64,000 bases of DNA from an uncultured Clostridia bacterium (lineage in GTDB: Bacteria; Bacillota; Clostridia; Oscillospirales; Butyricicoccaceae). Where the stretch lies: the NCBI GenBank assembly GCA_944381055.1, contig CALWJQ010000064.1:1-64000 (forward strand), written 5' to 3'. The position numbers and the translations under genes were made by a program. Positions 16,285-24,577 of this stretch are shown here, in pieces. Below the pieces are notes generated by a model. The model made no database searches. It was not told where the DNA came from and saw only the letters and a program-made list of their open reading frames with translations. Numbering within the stretch: the stretch's first letter is position 1; the number at the start of each line of letters is the position of its first letter.

Positions 16285-17163
16285 ATGTCCGATTACCGAT
16301 TCATGCTGATCAGCGACAGTACAAACGACCTGCCGAAGATCTGGTATGAAGAAAACGACGCCCGCTGCGTCCCGCACGGCCTCGTCATCGACGGCAAGGA
16401 GTACTGGGATGATTTCGGCGCTGCCATGCCGCCCAAAAAAGTTTACGACTATATCCGCGGCGGCGGAATGCCGTCGACCGTCCAGGGCAACCTGGAAAAA
16501 ATCACCGAGTATTTTGAAGAAAGCTGCAAGGCCGGCATGGATTCGCTGTATCTGGTCTTTTCGTCCAAGCTGAGCGGCACATACGCCACGGCGTGTATGG
16601 TCGCCGACGAGATGATGCAGAAGTACCCCGGCCGGCGGGTGCTGTGCGTTGATTCGCGCTGCGCCGCCATGGGACACGGGATGCTCGTCATGCTGGCACA
16701 GAAGCTGCGCGCGCAGGGAATGACGGCTGACGCCGCCGCAGCGGAACTGGAAAAGCGCTGCCTTCAGGTATGCCACTTTTTCACGGTGGACGATCTGAAC
16801 CACCTGTATCGCGGCGGGCGCCTGAGCAAGGCGGAAGCCGTGCTGGGCAGCCTGATCGGCATCAAGCCCATTCTGTATATCGACGACACCGGCAAGCTGG
16901 TACCGATCGGCAAGAAGCGCGGCCGCCATCAGGCCATCGAAGAACTGGCGCGCCTGACCGCCGATCACATTAAAAAACCGCAGGATCAGACCATTTTCAT
17001 CCCCCACGGCGACTGCCTGGGGGATGCGGAAGAGCTGGCGCGGCTGCTGCACGAACAGCTGCCCGGCGTGCAAACCGAGATTTATATGCTGGGTTCGACC
17101 ATCGGCACCCATACGGGGCCGGGCGTTCTGGCCACACTGTTCTGGGGTGACAAAAGGCTGTAA
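16285..17163 (+). CDS. DegV-family fatty-acid-binding protein
   Basis: The 292-aa protein has the DegV signatures: SDSTNDLP at the N-terminus, FSSKLSGTYAT in the first domain and GGRLSKAEAVLG plus GIKPIL in the middle. DegV/FakB-type proteins bind a fatty acid and in Firmicutes can hand it to the FakA kinase for phosphorylation; fakA is not in this window. AAAAGGAGAG precedes the ATG at 16285; an upstream extension in frame lacks a ribosome site. The gene stands alone behind its own promoter and ends in the shared terminator at 17177. Confidence 0.93.
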   Translation: MSDYRFMLISDSTNDLPKIWYEENDARCVPHGLVIDGKEYWDDFGAAMPPKKVYDYIRGGGMPSTVQGNLEKITEYFEESCKAGMDSLYLVFSSKLSGTYATACMVADEMMQKYPGRRVLCVDSRCAAMGHGMLVMLAQKLRAQGMTADAAAAELEKRCLQVCHFFTVDDLNHLYRGGRLSKAEAVLGSLIGIKPILYIDDTGKLVPIGKKRGRHQAIEELARLTADHIKKPQDQTIFIPHGDCLGDAEELARLLHEQLPGVQTEIYMLGSTIGTHTGPGVLATLFWGDKRL

Positions 17164-17176
17164 GCTTAAATGAGTT

Positions 17177-17210
17177 AAGGGAGCGAAAGCATGGCTTTCG
17201 CTCCCTTTCA
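17177..17210. terminator. Terminator between convergent degV and MATE genes
   Basis: Perfect 14-bp arms (17177-17190 with 17194-17207) enclose a 3-nt loop. The T-tract is short on both strands (TTTCATT on plus), but the stem is strong and correctly placed between converging genes. Confidence 0.75.
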
Positions 17211-17234
17211 TTATGGAATCATGCCGGGGCGCGC

Positions 17235-18599
17235 TCAGGCGGCCTGCGCCTGGCGCCGCCGGGTCTCGCGCCGCAAAAAGAGCAGGAACAGCGTCAGCAG
17301 CACAAGGCCTTTTAAAATGCTTGAAATGGTGATGCTCCACCATACGCCGTTCAGGCCGAGCGCCGTGGCCGACAGCACCATGGCCATGGGGATGCGGGCC
17401 GAGGTCAGCACAATGCTGGTGATGGACGGGGGCAGCGTTTTGCCAAAGCCGGAAAACGCGCCGCCGACCATGATTTCGACACAGCAGAACAGCTGCGAAA
17501 AACCCAGGATGACCAGGTAATCGACGCCGAGGGGCAGCGCCTCGGACTCGCGGATAAAGATGCGGAAAATGGGCGCAGCCGCAAAGATGAGCAGCAGCGA
17601 CGTAAAGATGCCCCACCCGACCATAATGGTGAAGGCGCTGCGGAAACCGCGCTTGGTGCGTTCGAAATTGCCGGCCCCGTAGTTCTGGGCGATGAACGAG
17701 CTCAGGGCGGCGCTGAAGCCGTCGGCCGTCATCCATGAAATGGACTCGATCTGGCTGCCGACTTTCTGCACGGCGATGGCCGTGTCGCCGAAAACGGCCA
17801 CCGTGCGCGCCAGTACCATCGAGATGCTGGTGAACAGCGCGCCCTGGACAGCCGAAGGAAGGCCGATGCGCAAAATATCCCGGATTTTTTTCAGATCCGG
17901 ACGGGCCAGGATGTTGACCCGCTGCAGCAGGTGGGCGTCGCGCCGCGCGTACAGGACGTACAGCAGGGTGACGAGCGCCTGCGCCAGGACGGTGGCGATG
18001 GCTGCGCCGGCCACGCCCATGACGGGGAAGGGGCCGATGCCGAAAATGAGCACCGGGTCGAGCACGATGTTGAGCACAAGCCCTGCCGTTGTGACCAGGA
18101 AGGGGGTGCGGCTGTTGCCGGTGACGGTGATGAGCCCGGTAAAAACCTGGTTTAAGGTGCTGAATATGATGAGCCCGCCGGTGATGAACAGATAAGATTC
18201 GGCGTCGGCAATGGTCTGCGCCCCGTTTAAACGGAAAAAGCCGACGAGCGGGCCGGTAAACAGCATCATGACCAGGCCGTACAGCACGCTGAGCACGACT
18301 TCGAGCTGCAAAGCGTTCTGCGCGAAGCGGGCCGCCTCGTCGTTGTCCCCCGCGCCCAGGCGATGGCCGACGTTGACCTGCCCGCCCATGCGCGCCAGCG
18401 TGGCAATGGACTGCGAGAGCCAGCCGTACATACCGGCGGCGCCCACGCTGGCCACCGCGTCGGCGCCCAGGTAGCCGATCCAGATCATGTCGGTCAGGTT
18501 GTACGCCATTTGGATGAGCGAGGTCAGCATAATGGGCACGGCCAGCCTTGTCAGCGACGAAAAGATATTTCCTTCGAGCAAGTTGATGCGATGGGTCAT
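17235..18599 (-). CDS. MATE-family multidrug/metabolite exporter
   Basis: The 454-aa protein has about twelve transmembrane helices in two homologous halves and typical MATE segments (LTSLIQMAYNLTDMIWIGYLG near the N-terminus, QNYGAGNFERTKRG in the second half). MATE proteins export organic cations, drugs or metabolites in exchange for Na+ or H+. The chosen ATG at 18599 follows GAGGGGTATC and starts MTHRINLLEGN, as usual for this subgroup; the longer open frame upstream has no ribosome site. No regulator is adjacent, so the substrate is unknown. Confidence 0.93.
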   Translation of the reverse strand: MTHRINLLEGNIFSSLTRLAVPIMLTSLIQMAYNLTDMIWIGYLGADAVASVGAAGMYGWLSQSIATLARMGGQVNVGHRLGAGDNDEAARFAQNALQLEVVLSVLYGLVMMLFTGPLVGFFRLNGAQTIADAESYLFITGGLIIFSTLNQVFTGLITVTGNSRTPFLVTTAGLVLNIVLDPVLIFGIGPFPVMGVAGAAIATVLAQALVTLLYVLYARRDAHLLQRVNILARPDLKKIRDILRIGLPSAVQGALFTSISMVLARTVAVFGDTAIAVQKVGSQIESISWMTADGFSAALSSFIAQNYGAGNFERTKRGFRSAFTIMVGWGIFTSLLLIFAAAPIFRIFIRESEALPLGVDYLVILGFSQLFCCVEIMVGGAFSGFGKTLPPSITSIVLTSARIPMAMVLSATALGLNGVWWSITISSILKGLVLLTLFLLFLRRETRRRQAQAA

Positions 18600-18731
18600 G
18601 ATACCCCTCCTGAACAGTAAAATAAATGCCGGGCTGCGGTCACAAAAAGCATTGTAGCACAGAGAGCAGGCATTGGCAAGGCTTCCTGGCAAAGCGGCGC
18701 GCTTTGAAAAACACCGCCGGCGCAGCTGCAA

Positions 18732-18760
18732 TAAAAAAACGCCGTTAAGCGGCGTTTTTC
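18732..18760. terminator. Terminator of the cupin/peptidase operon
   Basis: A 7-bp stem (aacgccg / cggcgtt, 5-nt loop) is flanked by seven A on the left, giving a U-tract on the minus strand, and by five T on the right. It starts just past the stop codon at 18763. Confidence 0.85.
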
Positions 18761-18762
18761 AG

Positions 18763-19938
18763 TCAGACGCCGAGCCCCTGTTCAATCAGGTCGGCGGCTG
18801 CGGCCAGGCCGCCGCGGCGCAGGGCGGCGAGATAGGACGCGGTATTTTTATCCGCGTCGGGAAGTGTGGCAAAGGTTCGCACCAGCTTTTCCATCACGCC
18901 GGCGCCGCACTGTTCAAAGACACGGTAAAAAAGCGCCGTGCCCTTGGAATGAACCCCTTCGGGACGGCTGCCGCCCCGGGTGCGGATGGGCGGCAAGGAC
19001 GCCGCGCGGGGCAGATGGCGGCCCAGGGTGTAATCAAACAGCTCGCGGTCGCCTGCACCGAGGGCAAGGCACAGGACCGACCATTCTGCCGTCGTCTCGT
19101 TGAGCCAGTCTTCCCACGTTTCGGCAGGGGCGCCCGTGCACCAGATATGGGCCGTTTCGTGCGCAAGAAAGTGCGTCAGGCCGGGGCCCGGTTCACCGGG
19201 GGACACCGACCACATCAGGTCGCGCCGGCGGTAGCCGCCCCCTTCGCGGATGGCCGGCCAGGCGCAGGGGACGTCGAGCACGTCCAGCCTGCGCTGCGGA
19301 AACAGCCGGCCGTTATAATATGCTGTGATATGCCGGTACACGTCCCGCGCCGCTTCGGCCTGCGGCCGGACGGCCGGATCCATAAAATAGATGTTCATGG
19401 CCTCGTCGGACACGACCAGCAGCTTTTCTTTGCGGTAGGCCGCAATGTTAAAGGGGTCATACCCTTCGCCGCCGTATTCCCAAACCGAGCGGGACGGATC
19501 CCAGCGGCCTTTGACGACAAACCAGTCCGGCGCGTCGGCCAGCAGGACCCGGTCCTGCGCGATGCCAAAGGGAAAATCCTGCGGATACCAGACCGAATAA
19601 TAGCTGAGCGAAACAAAGTCAGGGGTGACGATGTTGGCCCAGTTTTTCATCTGCATGGGGTCAAACTGCACACTGCCTTCGTATTCGACCCACAGCTCGG
19701 CGACCGGCCGTTCGCCGGCAACGGAAACGCGCTGTGCCGGCGAACGGAAGGCCGGTTTTTCGCCGTCCGTACACTGCCACTGCACCGGCACATCGGCCCG
19801 CAGCGAACGGATCGTGAGATCGCTGTTGAGAATAAAGGAGAACTGATGCGCACGGTTTTCCGGGCAAAGCAGGTGTGCGCAGGCGCTGAAGCCTGCCGGC
19901 CGGAGCGTAAGCCGAATGGTCAGTTCGTTTTGCTCCAT
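18763..19938 (-). CDS. M1-like (gluzincin) zinc metallopeptidase family protein
   Basis: The 391-aa protein has a zinc motif HETAH at residues 260-264 and an NE motif 17 residues later (E281), the aminopeptidase M1-like arrangement HExxH...NE with a spacer two residues shorter than usual. The N-terminal 200 residues are beta-rich, as in the M1 N-terminal domain, but the C-terminal helical domain of true M1 enzymes is short. No signal peptide is present. Its start lies 3 bases after the cupin stop codon and has no good ribosome site of its own, so translation is probably coupled. Peptide substrate is unknown. Confidence 0.82.
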   Translation of the reverse strand: MEQNELTIRLTLRPAGFSACAHLLCPENRAHQFSFILNSDLTIRSLRADVPVQWQCTDGEKPAFRSPAQRVSVAGERPVAELWVEYEGSVQFDPMQMKNWANIVTPDFVSLSYYSVWYPQDFPFGIAQDRVLLADAPDWFVVKGRWDPSRSVWEYGGEGYDPFNIAAYRKEKLLVVSDEAMNIYFMDPAVRPQAEAARDVYRHITAYYNGRLFPQRRLDVLDVPCAWPAIREGGGYRRRDLMWSVSPGEPGPGLTHFLAHETAHIWCTGAPAETWEDWLNETTAEWSVLCLALGAGDRELFDYTLGRHLPRAASLPPIRTRGGSRPEGVHSKGTALFYRVFEQCGAGVMEKLVRTFATLPDADKNTASYLAALRRGGLAAAADLIEQGLGV

Positions 19939-19941
19939 TTT

Positions 19942-20286
19942 TTATTTGATGACAATGGCCAGCATCTCGACAGGTTCATTGGACAGGTTTTTGGCCCAAT
20001 GGGTTTCGCCGCCGCCGGTAAACATGATGTCGCCGGCGTGCATGACCTTTTCCGTGCCGTTGTCGCTGACCGTCAGTTCGCCCTTGAGGCAGTAGTAAAT
20101 TTCGGCGTCCGGGCTGTGCGGATGTTCGCCAATGGACACGCCGGGCTGCAATGTCATATGCGAACACAGGCTGCATTTGCCCAGGGTTTCGTCGGCTTCG
20201 AGCAGGTGCAGGGTGGGAATATCGCCGCTGCCGCCGCGGAGATTGCTGCGGATTTCGGTTCTCATCATTTCATGGGTTTTGACCAT
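19942..20286 (-). CDS. Small cupin-domain protein
   Basis: The 114-aa protein is a single conserved beta-barrel cupin. The metal-binding motif 1 is visible as GEHPHSPDAEIYYCLKGE (His, His, Glu) and motif 2 as HAGDIMFTGGGETHW. Such proteins may be isomerases, dioxygenases or ligand sensors, so no reaction can be named. GGAGGAATCG gives a good ribosome site before the ATG. It is the first gene of a two-gene unit with the M1-like peptidase and is divergent from the iclR-like gene, with 233 bases between. Confidence 0.9.
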   Translation of the reverse strand: MVKTHEMMRTEIRSNLRGGSGDIPTLHLLEADETLGKCSLCSHMTLQPGVSIGEHPHSPDAEIYYCLKGELTVSDNGTEKVMHAGDIMFTGGGETHWAKNLSNEPVEMLAIVIK

Positions 20287-20437
20287 TTGTCGATTCCTCC
20301 ATATTATTTATATAGTAGTGCGCAGCTTGAAGGGAACGGGCGAACGCCTGCCCCGGCCGGGGCAGGGGATCGCTTTTATTGTATCGGATCTTCGGCCCGG
20401 ACGCAAGGGGCTCCGACGGCGGAGCAGGGTGTTTAAG

Positions 20438-20467
20438 TTGCCAAAGGCAGCTTTGATATGATATGAT
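20438..20467 (+). promoter_or_regulatory. Possible promoter of the iclR-asparaginase operon
   Basis: TTGCCA (20438-20443) and TATGAT (20462-20467) are 18 bases apart; a second perfect TATAAT overlaps at 20467-20472 but is 23 bases from that -35. A leader of about 45 bases leads to the TTG start. Confidence 0.5.
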
Positions 20468-20519
20468 ATAATTGTGATAAGATTATAAAAGTCAGGAAGA
20501 AGGGAAAGGGGGAAACGCA

Positions 20520-21296
20520 TTGCCCAGGACAGAGGGCGGCGTTGCCGCGGTGGATCGCGCAATCGACATCATCGAGTACATTTACCAGCAGGGGGGCGAA
20601 TGTACGCTGAGCGCCATTGCACAGGGCCTTTCCATTCCCAAAAGCGCAGTGCACCGCATGTTGCAGACGATGAAAAACCGCAACTTTATTTATCAGGACG
20701 AGCAGTCGGGCCGGTACGGGCTGGGCACCCGCCTGTTTGTGCTCGGCCGCATGATTGAGGAAAAAAACGCCTTTGTCACCCTGGTTAAGCCCTATGCCGA
20801 CCGGCTCAACGCCAAATACAACGAATGCGTCCACGTCACAGTCCCTTACAACGGCGGTGACGAACTGCCCAGGCAGCTGCTGATCGCCAAAATCCAGAAC
20901 CCGCAGAGCGTCCTGCGCGTGTCGCCGTCGGTCGGCGCGCTGACCTACTGCCATGCTTCGGCCAGCGGGAAGTGTATGCTGGCCTTTGCGCCCCCGGGCT
21001 TTTTAGACAAATACCGCGGCCGGCCGCTCATCAGCTTTACCGAAAACACCATCACCAGCTGGGACGCCCTGGACCGCCAGCTTCAGGAGATCCGGCGGCA
21101 GGGGTTTGCAACAGAAGACGGCGAGACCGAGGTCGGCCTGTCCTGTACAGCGGCGCCGGTGCTCAACCGGCGGGGCGAGCTGTGCGTCGTCATCTCGGTG
21201 TCCGGGCCGACCAGCCGCATCCGCGCCCTGCCCCAGGAGCAGCTGGTCGCTGATTTGCAGCAGGTGGCGCGCGACATGCAGAACGGAATATCATAA
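20520..21296 (+). CDS. IclR-family transcriptional regulator
   Basis: The 258-aa protein has the N-terminal winged helix of IclR regulators (AAVDRAIDIIEYI, then LSAIAQGLSIPKSAVHRMLQ) and a C-terminal effector domain (YCHASASGKCMLAF, ATEDGETEVGLSC, and ISVSGPTSRI). IclR proteins sense small organic acids or other catabolic intermediates and control adjacent genes. The start is TTG at 20520, supported by AAAGGGGG. The asparaginase gene begins 11 bases downstream, so it is the probable target, with regulation of the operon including itself. The effector cannot be read from the sequence. Confidence 0.93.
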   Translation: MPRTEGGVAAVDRAIDIIEYIYQQGGECTLSAIAQGLSIPKSAVHRMLQTMKNRNFIYQDEQSGRYGLGTRLFVLGRMIEEKNAFVTLVKPYADRLNAKYNECVHVTVPYNGGDELPRQLLIAKIQNPQSVLRVSPSVGALTYCHASASGKCMLAFAPPGFLDKYRGRPLISFTENTITSWDALDRQLQEIRRQGFATEDGETEVGLSCTAAPVLNRRGELCVVISVSGPTSRIRALPQEQLVADLQQVARDMQNGIS

Positions 21297-21307
21297 GGAG
21301 CAGTCAT

Positions 21308-22306
21308 ATGAAGAAAATCCTGATGCTGACGACGGGAGGAACCATCGCTTCGGCGCCCGGCGCTCAGGGCCTGGCGCCGCGCGGCAGCGGCGAAATCCTG
21401 TCCCATCTCGGCGCCGGCTTTGCCGGCTGCGAAGTGACGACGCGCGAGATTTTTACGCTGGACAGCACCAACATCCAGCCCGAAGAATGGAAGGTCATCG
21501 CGGCCGCCGTCTACGACGGCTTCCGCTCGTTTGACGGCGTTGTCGTGACCCACGGCACCGACACGATGGCGTACACGGCGTCCATGCTGTGCTTTATGCT
21601 CAAAAACCCGCCGGTCCCCGTGGTGCTGACCGGGTCGCAGGTGCCGATTTCGCACCCCCTGACCGACGCGGTTTTAAACCTGCGCTGCGCGTTCGCCATG
21701 GCCGAAAGCGGCCGTCCGGGCGTCTATGTCGCCTTTGACCGCAAGATTATCCTCGGCTGCCGCGCCGTCAAGGTGCGCACCACCGGCTTTGACGCTTTTG
21801 AAAGCGTCAACTGCCCGCCTGCCGGCGTCGTCAACGCGTCCGGATTGTGCCTGCGCGAGGATCTTCTGCCCCGGTCCGACGGTTCGCCGGCGCTGGACAC
21901 CACGATCGACACCGGCGTGTTCCTGCTCAAGCTGACCCCGTGTACCAACCCCGGCATCATCGACATGCTCATTGACGCCGGAACGCGCGGGATCGTCATC
22001 GAGGCCTTTGGCGCAGGCGGGATCCAATTCATCCGCCGGGACTTTGTGTCCAAGCTCGAACGGGCGGCGCACGAAAGGATTCCCGTCGTCGTGTGCAGCC
22101 AATGCCTGTATGAATCAAGCGAGCTTTCGATTTATCAGGTCGGGCAGAAGGCGCTCGAACAGGGGGTCATCCAAGGCTATGACATGACGAGCGAGGCGGC
22201 CGTCACCAAACTGATGTGGGCGCTGGGCCGCACCCGCGACGTCAGCGAGATCCGCCGCCTGTTTTCACAGAGCCTGGCCGGTGAAGTGAATATCCCTGTA
22301 ATTTGA
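21308..22306 (+). CDS. L-asparaginase
   Basis: The 332-aa protein has both catalytic threonine regions of the asparaginase/glutaminase family: LTTGGTIAS at residues 7-15 and THGTDTMAYTASML near residue 80-94, and a conserved VLTGSQ segment. It hydrolyses asparagine to aspartate and ammonia. No signal peptide is present, so it is a cytoplasmic, type I-like enzyme. AAGGAG precedes the ATG. It follows the IclR gene closely and is ended by the terminator at 22321. The adjacent DUF819 gene has its own promoter. Confidence 0.94.
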   Translation: MKKILMLTTGGTIASAPGAQGLAPRGSGEILSHLGAGFAGCEVTTREIFTLDSTNIQPEEWKVIAAAVYDGFRSFDGVVVTHGTDTMAYTASMLCFMLKNPPVPVVLTGSQVPISHPLTDAVLNLRCAFAMAESGRPGVYVAFDRKIILGCRAVKVRTTGFDAFESVNCPPAGVVNASGLCLREDLLPRSDGSPALDTTIDTGVFLLKLTPCTNPGIIDMLIDAGTRGIVIEAFGAGGIQFIRRDFVSKLERAAHERIPVVVCSQCLYESSELSIYQVGQKALEQGVIQGYDMTSEAAVTKLMWALGRTRDVSEIRRLFSQSLAGEVNIPVI

Positions 22307-22320
22307 GCCCTTTCAGCTGC

Positions 22321-22354
22321 CGCCGCCCTTTCTGTGTGAAAGGGCGGCGTTTTT
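22321..22354 (+). terminator. Terminator of the asparaginase operon
   Basis: Twelve-base perfect arms (cgccgccctttc / gaaagggcggcg) enclose a 5-nt loop, followed by five T. Confidence 0.9.
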
Positions 22355-22408
22355 GCAAAAAGGCGGGATTAAGGAATTTTCGGGCAGGCCGGGCAGATCA
22401 AAACCGGC

Positions 22409-22444
22409 AAATACCAGAGTTTTCCGGAACTCTGCACGGTATTT
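22409..22444. promoter_or_regulatory. Bulged inverted repeat upstream of the DUF819 promoter
   Basis: The segments aaatacc-agagtt (22409-22421) and aactct...ggtattt (22428-22444) pair as a 13-bp stem with a 6-nt loop and a 4-nt bulge. It lies about 75 bases before the -35 box, in a non-coding region, and may be an activator site. The rest of 22355-22665 is AT-rich promoter and leader DNA. Confidence 0.45.
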
Positions 22445-22517
22445 CAGGTTTACAATGATAAATTATTAAAAGTGCACAAAATATTTCTGCAAAATACACT
22501 AAAGTAAATAAAAGGAG

Positions 22518-22546
22518 TTGTCGTATTGATATTAAGATAGTATAAT
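22518..22546 (+). promoter_or_regulatory. Sigma-A promoter of the DUF819 gene
   Basis: TTGTCG (22518-22523) and a perfect TATAAT (22541-22546) are 17 bases apart. They leave a leader of about 112 bases in which cggcgg (22592-22597) can pair with ccgccg (22623-22628), ahead of a strong GAGGAGG ribosome site. Confidence 0.75.
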
Positions 22547-22665
22547 GAAATTGTTCATTCACAGTTTCTTTAAAATCACTTCGGTTAGACGCGGCGGTAC
22601 GTCGTCGACTGTGGACACTGCTCCGCCGGTTTAATAAAAATTTATATCATGAGGAGGAAGAACAT

Positions 22666-23883
22666 ATGCTGAATCTGCTGCTTGCCGCAGAAGGTACCGG
22701 CACGCTGATCCAGGCGGACGACACATGGGTGCTATGGACAATCCTGATCGTCTTCGCCGCGGTGTCCATTTATTGCGAACAGCATTATAAATGGGCCGAA
22801 AAGATCTCGGGCCCGGTTATCGGCCTGGTCCTGGCGGTCGTCGCGACCAACATCAAGCTCATTCCGTCGTCATCGCCCGTGTACGACACGGTATCGAACT
22901 ACTGTATCCCCCTGTCGGTGGCCATGCTGCTTTTCAGGGCGGACATTAAAAAGATCATCAAAGACACCGGCAAAATGTTCCTGTGCTTTAACATCAGCGC
23001 CGTCGGCACGCTGATCGGCGCGGTTGTGGCTTATTTCGCCATGAACAACTTCATCCCCGAACTCAACAAGATGGCGGGTGTTTTGACCGGGTCGTACATC
23101 GGCGGCGGCGTCAACCTGTTCGCCATCGCGGCCTCGGTCGACATGAGCGACACGCTGCTGTCTGCCGAAGTCGTGGCCGACAACTTCGTCATGGCCATCG
23201 CGTTCTTCCTGCTGCTCTGGCTCCCCAGCAGCAAGTGGGGCAAAAAGAATTATCCGCACCCCTACCAGGAAAAAGTCGAGCAGGGCGGCGTCGTGGGCGA
23301 CGGCCAGACCATGGCCGGCGCGTACTGGGGCAAAAAAGAAATTTCGCTGCTTGACATTGCCATGACGATTTCGGTCGCGTTTGTCATCTGCACCATTGCA
23401 ACCAAGATCGCCAACTGGCTGGGCGGCATGACGACCGGCCTGCTTAACACCATTGTGGGCAACCAATTCGTCATCCTGACCATCGTGGCTGTGGCGCTCG
23501 CGTCCCTGTTCCCCAAATTCTTCGCCAGCCTGCGCGGCGCGCAGGAAATGGGCACCTTCCTCATTTACATCTTCTTTGTCGCCATCGGCTGCCCGGCCGA
23601 CCTGTGGAGCGTTATCACCAACGCGCCGCTGCTGTTTGTGTTCTGCGCCATCATCGCGGGCATCAACATCCTGTGGACGCTGGGCATCGGCAAAGTCTTC
23701 AAGCTGCCCATCGAAGAACTCACCGTGTCTTCGAACGCCAACCTGGGCGGCCCGTCTTCGGCGGCTGCCATGGCGGTTGCCAAGGGCTACAACGACCTGA
23801 TTATCCCGGCCATTCTCGTCGGCCTGTACGGTTATATGATCGGCACGCCGCTCGGCCTTATCATCGTCGACCTGCTCGCATAA
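22666..23883 (+). CDS. DUF819-family integral membrane protein
   Basis: The 405-aa protein has about eleven to twelve hydrophobic helices, with the DUF819 hallmarks GSYIGGGVNLFAIA and SSNANLGGPSSAAAMA, repeated glycine/asparagine motifs suggesting two inverted halves of a transporter. The family resembles sodium/solute symporters such as GltS in layout, but no substrate has been established to my knowledge. It follows an IclR-asparaginase operon on the same strand behind a terminator and its own strong promoter, which weakly suggests a dicarboxylate or amino-acid substrate. GAGGAGG gives strong initiation at ATG 22666. Confidence 0.92.
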   Translation: MLNLLLAAEGTGTLIQADDTWVLWTILIVFAAVSIYCEQHYKWAEKISGPVIGLVLAVVATNIKLIPSSSPVYDTVSNYCIPLSVAMLLFRADIKKIIKDTGKMFLCFNISAVGTLIGAVVAYFAMNNFIPELNKMAGVLTGSYIGGGVNLFAIAASVDMSDTLLSAEVVADNFVMAIAFFLLLWLPSSKWGKKNYPHPYQEKVEQGGVVGDGQTMAGAYWGKKEISLLDIAMTISVAFVICTIATKIANWLGGMTTGLLNTIVGNQFVILTIVAVALASLFPKFFASLRGAQEMGTFLIYIFFVAIGCPADLWSVITNAPLLFVFCAIIAGINILWTLGIGKVFKLPIEELTVSSNANLGGPSSAAAMAVAKGYNDLIIPAILVGLYGYMIGTPLGLIIVDLLA

Positions 23884-23897
23884 CAAACGGCTGTTTG

Positions 23898-23930
23898 AAA
23901 AAGCCGGTTCCTTTCAGGAACCGGCTTTTC
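23898..23930. terminator. Bidirectional terminator (DUF819 / cobO)
   Basis: A 12-14-bp perfect stem (aagccggttcct / aggaaccggctt, 3-nt loop) is flanked by A on the left and T on the right, between convergent genes. Confidence 0.9.
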
Positions 23931-23941
23931 GCTATCGTGAT

Positions 23942-24460
23942 TCAATATTCGATGCCCTCGCGCGAGGGGACGCCTTTGTCATAGGGATGCTTGCGCGGCA
24001 CGATTTCGCTGACATAATCAGCCAGCCCGACCAGGCGATCCGACGGGCTGCGGCCGGTCAGGACGACTTCGAGCCCTTCGGGCTTGCCCTGCAAAAGCAC
24101 GGCGACGTCGTCTTCGCTGAGCGCGCCGACCGACAGGGAACCGAGCGTTTCGTCCAGAATGAGCAGGTCGGTGTTTTCCTGTGCGCACCGCTCAAACAGC
24201 CCGCGCAGGCGCGCGGTGTGCTCGGCGCGCACGGCGGCTTTTTCATCGTCGGTCATGGTGAACCAGAACTTGTGTACCGGTTCGCCGCGCACGACTTCAA
24301 AAGGGAGATCGTGCATGAACTCGCCCGAGTCGTAGTCTTTTAAAAAAGAGGTCCACAGCACTTTTTTGCCGCGGCCAGAAGCGCGCATGGCCAGGCCGAA
24401 CGCCGCCGTGGTCTTGCCTTTGCCGTCGCCGGTGTAAATATGGATGAGACCTTTCTGCAT
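23942..24460 (-). CDS. cobO: Corrinoid (cob(I)alamin) adenosyltransferase, CobO/BtuR type
   Basis: The 172-aa protein has the P-loop GDGKGKTTAAFG at residues 11-22, typical of CobO/CobA-type ATP:corrinoid adenosyltransferases, followed by LLILDETLGSL and a conserved GRSPSDRLVGLADYVSEI region. It transfers the adenosyl group of ATP to cob(I)alamin or cobinamide to make coenzyme B12 in the cytoplasm. GAGGA precedes the ATG at 24460. It is divergent from a QueG-like Fe-S protein, the family of cobalamin-dependent epoxyqueuosine reductases, which is a possible functional link. Other cobalamin genes are not in the window. Confidence 0.93.
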   Translation of the reverse strand: MQKGLIHIYTGDGKGKTTAAFGLAMRASGRGKKVLWTSFLKDYDSGEFMHDLPFEVVRGEPVHKFWFTMTDDEKAAVRAEHTARLRGLFERCAQENTDLLILDETLGSLSVGALSEDDVAVLLQGKPEGLEVVLTGRSPSDRLVGLADYVSEIVPRKHPYDKGVPSREGIEY

Positions 24461-24514
24461 ACAAAATCCTCGTCTTTCTGTAAGATACTTTCATGATAGG
24501 CGCTTGCGCCCCGC

Positions 24515-24544
24515 TTGTCAAGCGGACAATGGCCGTGATACAAT
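24515..24544 (+). promoter_or_regulatory. Promoter of the QueG-like gene
   Basis: TTGTCA (24515-24520) and TACAAT (24539-24544) are 18 bases apart; the ATG at 24578 is about 30 bases further. Confidence 0.65.
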
Positions 24545-24577
24545 AAAACGGCAGTCATGCCGAACGGAGGAAAACCG

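Noticed and set aside
16078..17736. 552-residue minus-strand frame antisense to degV
   Set aside because: Covers a well-supported plus-strand gene and joins unrelated sequence.
18673..20436. 587-residue plus-strand frame antisense to the M1-like peptidase and cupin
   Set aside because: Same GC-skew artefact; no motif, no start signal.
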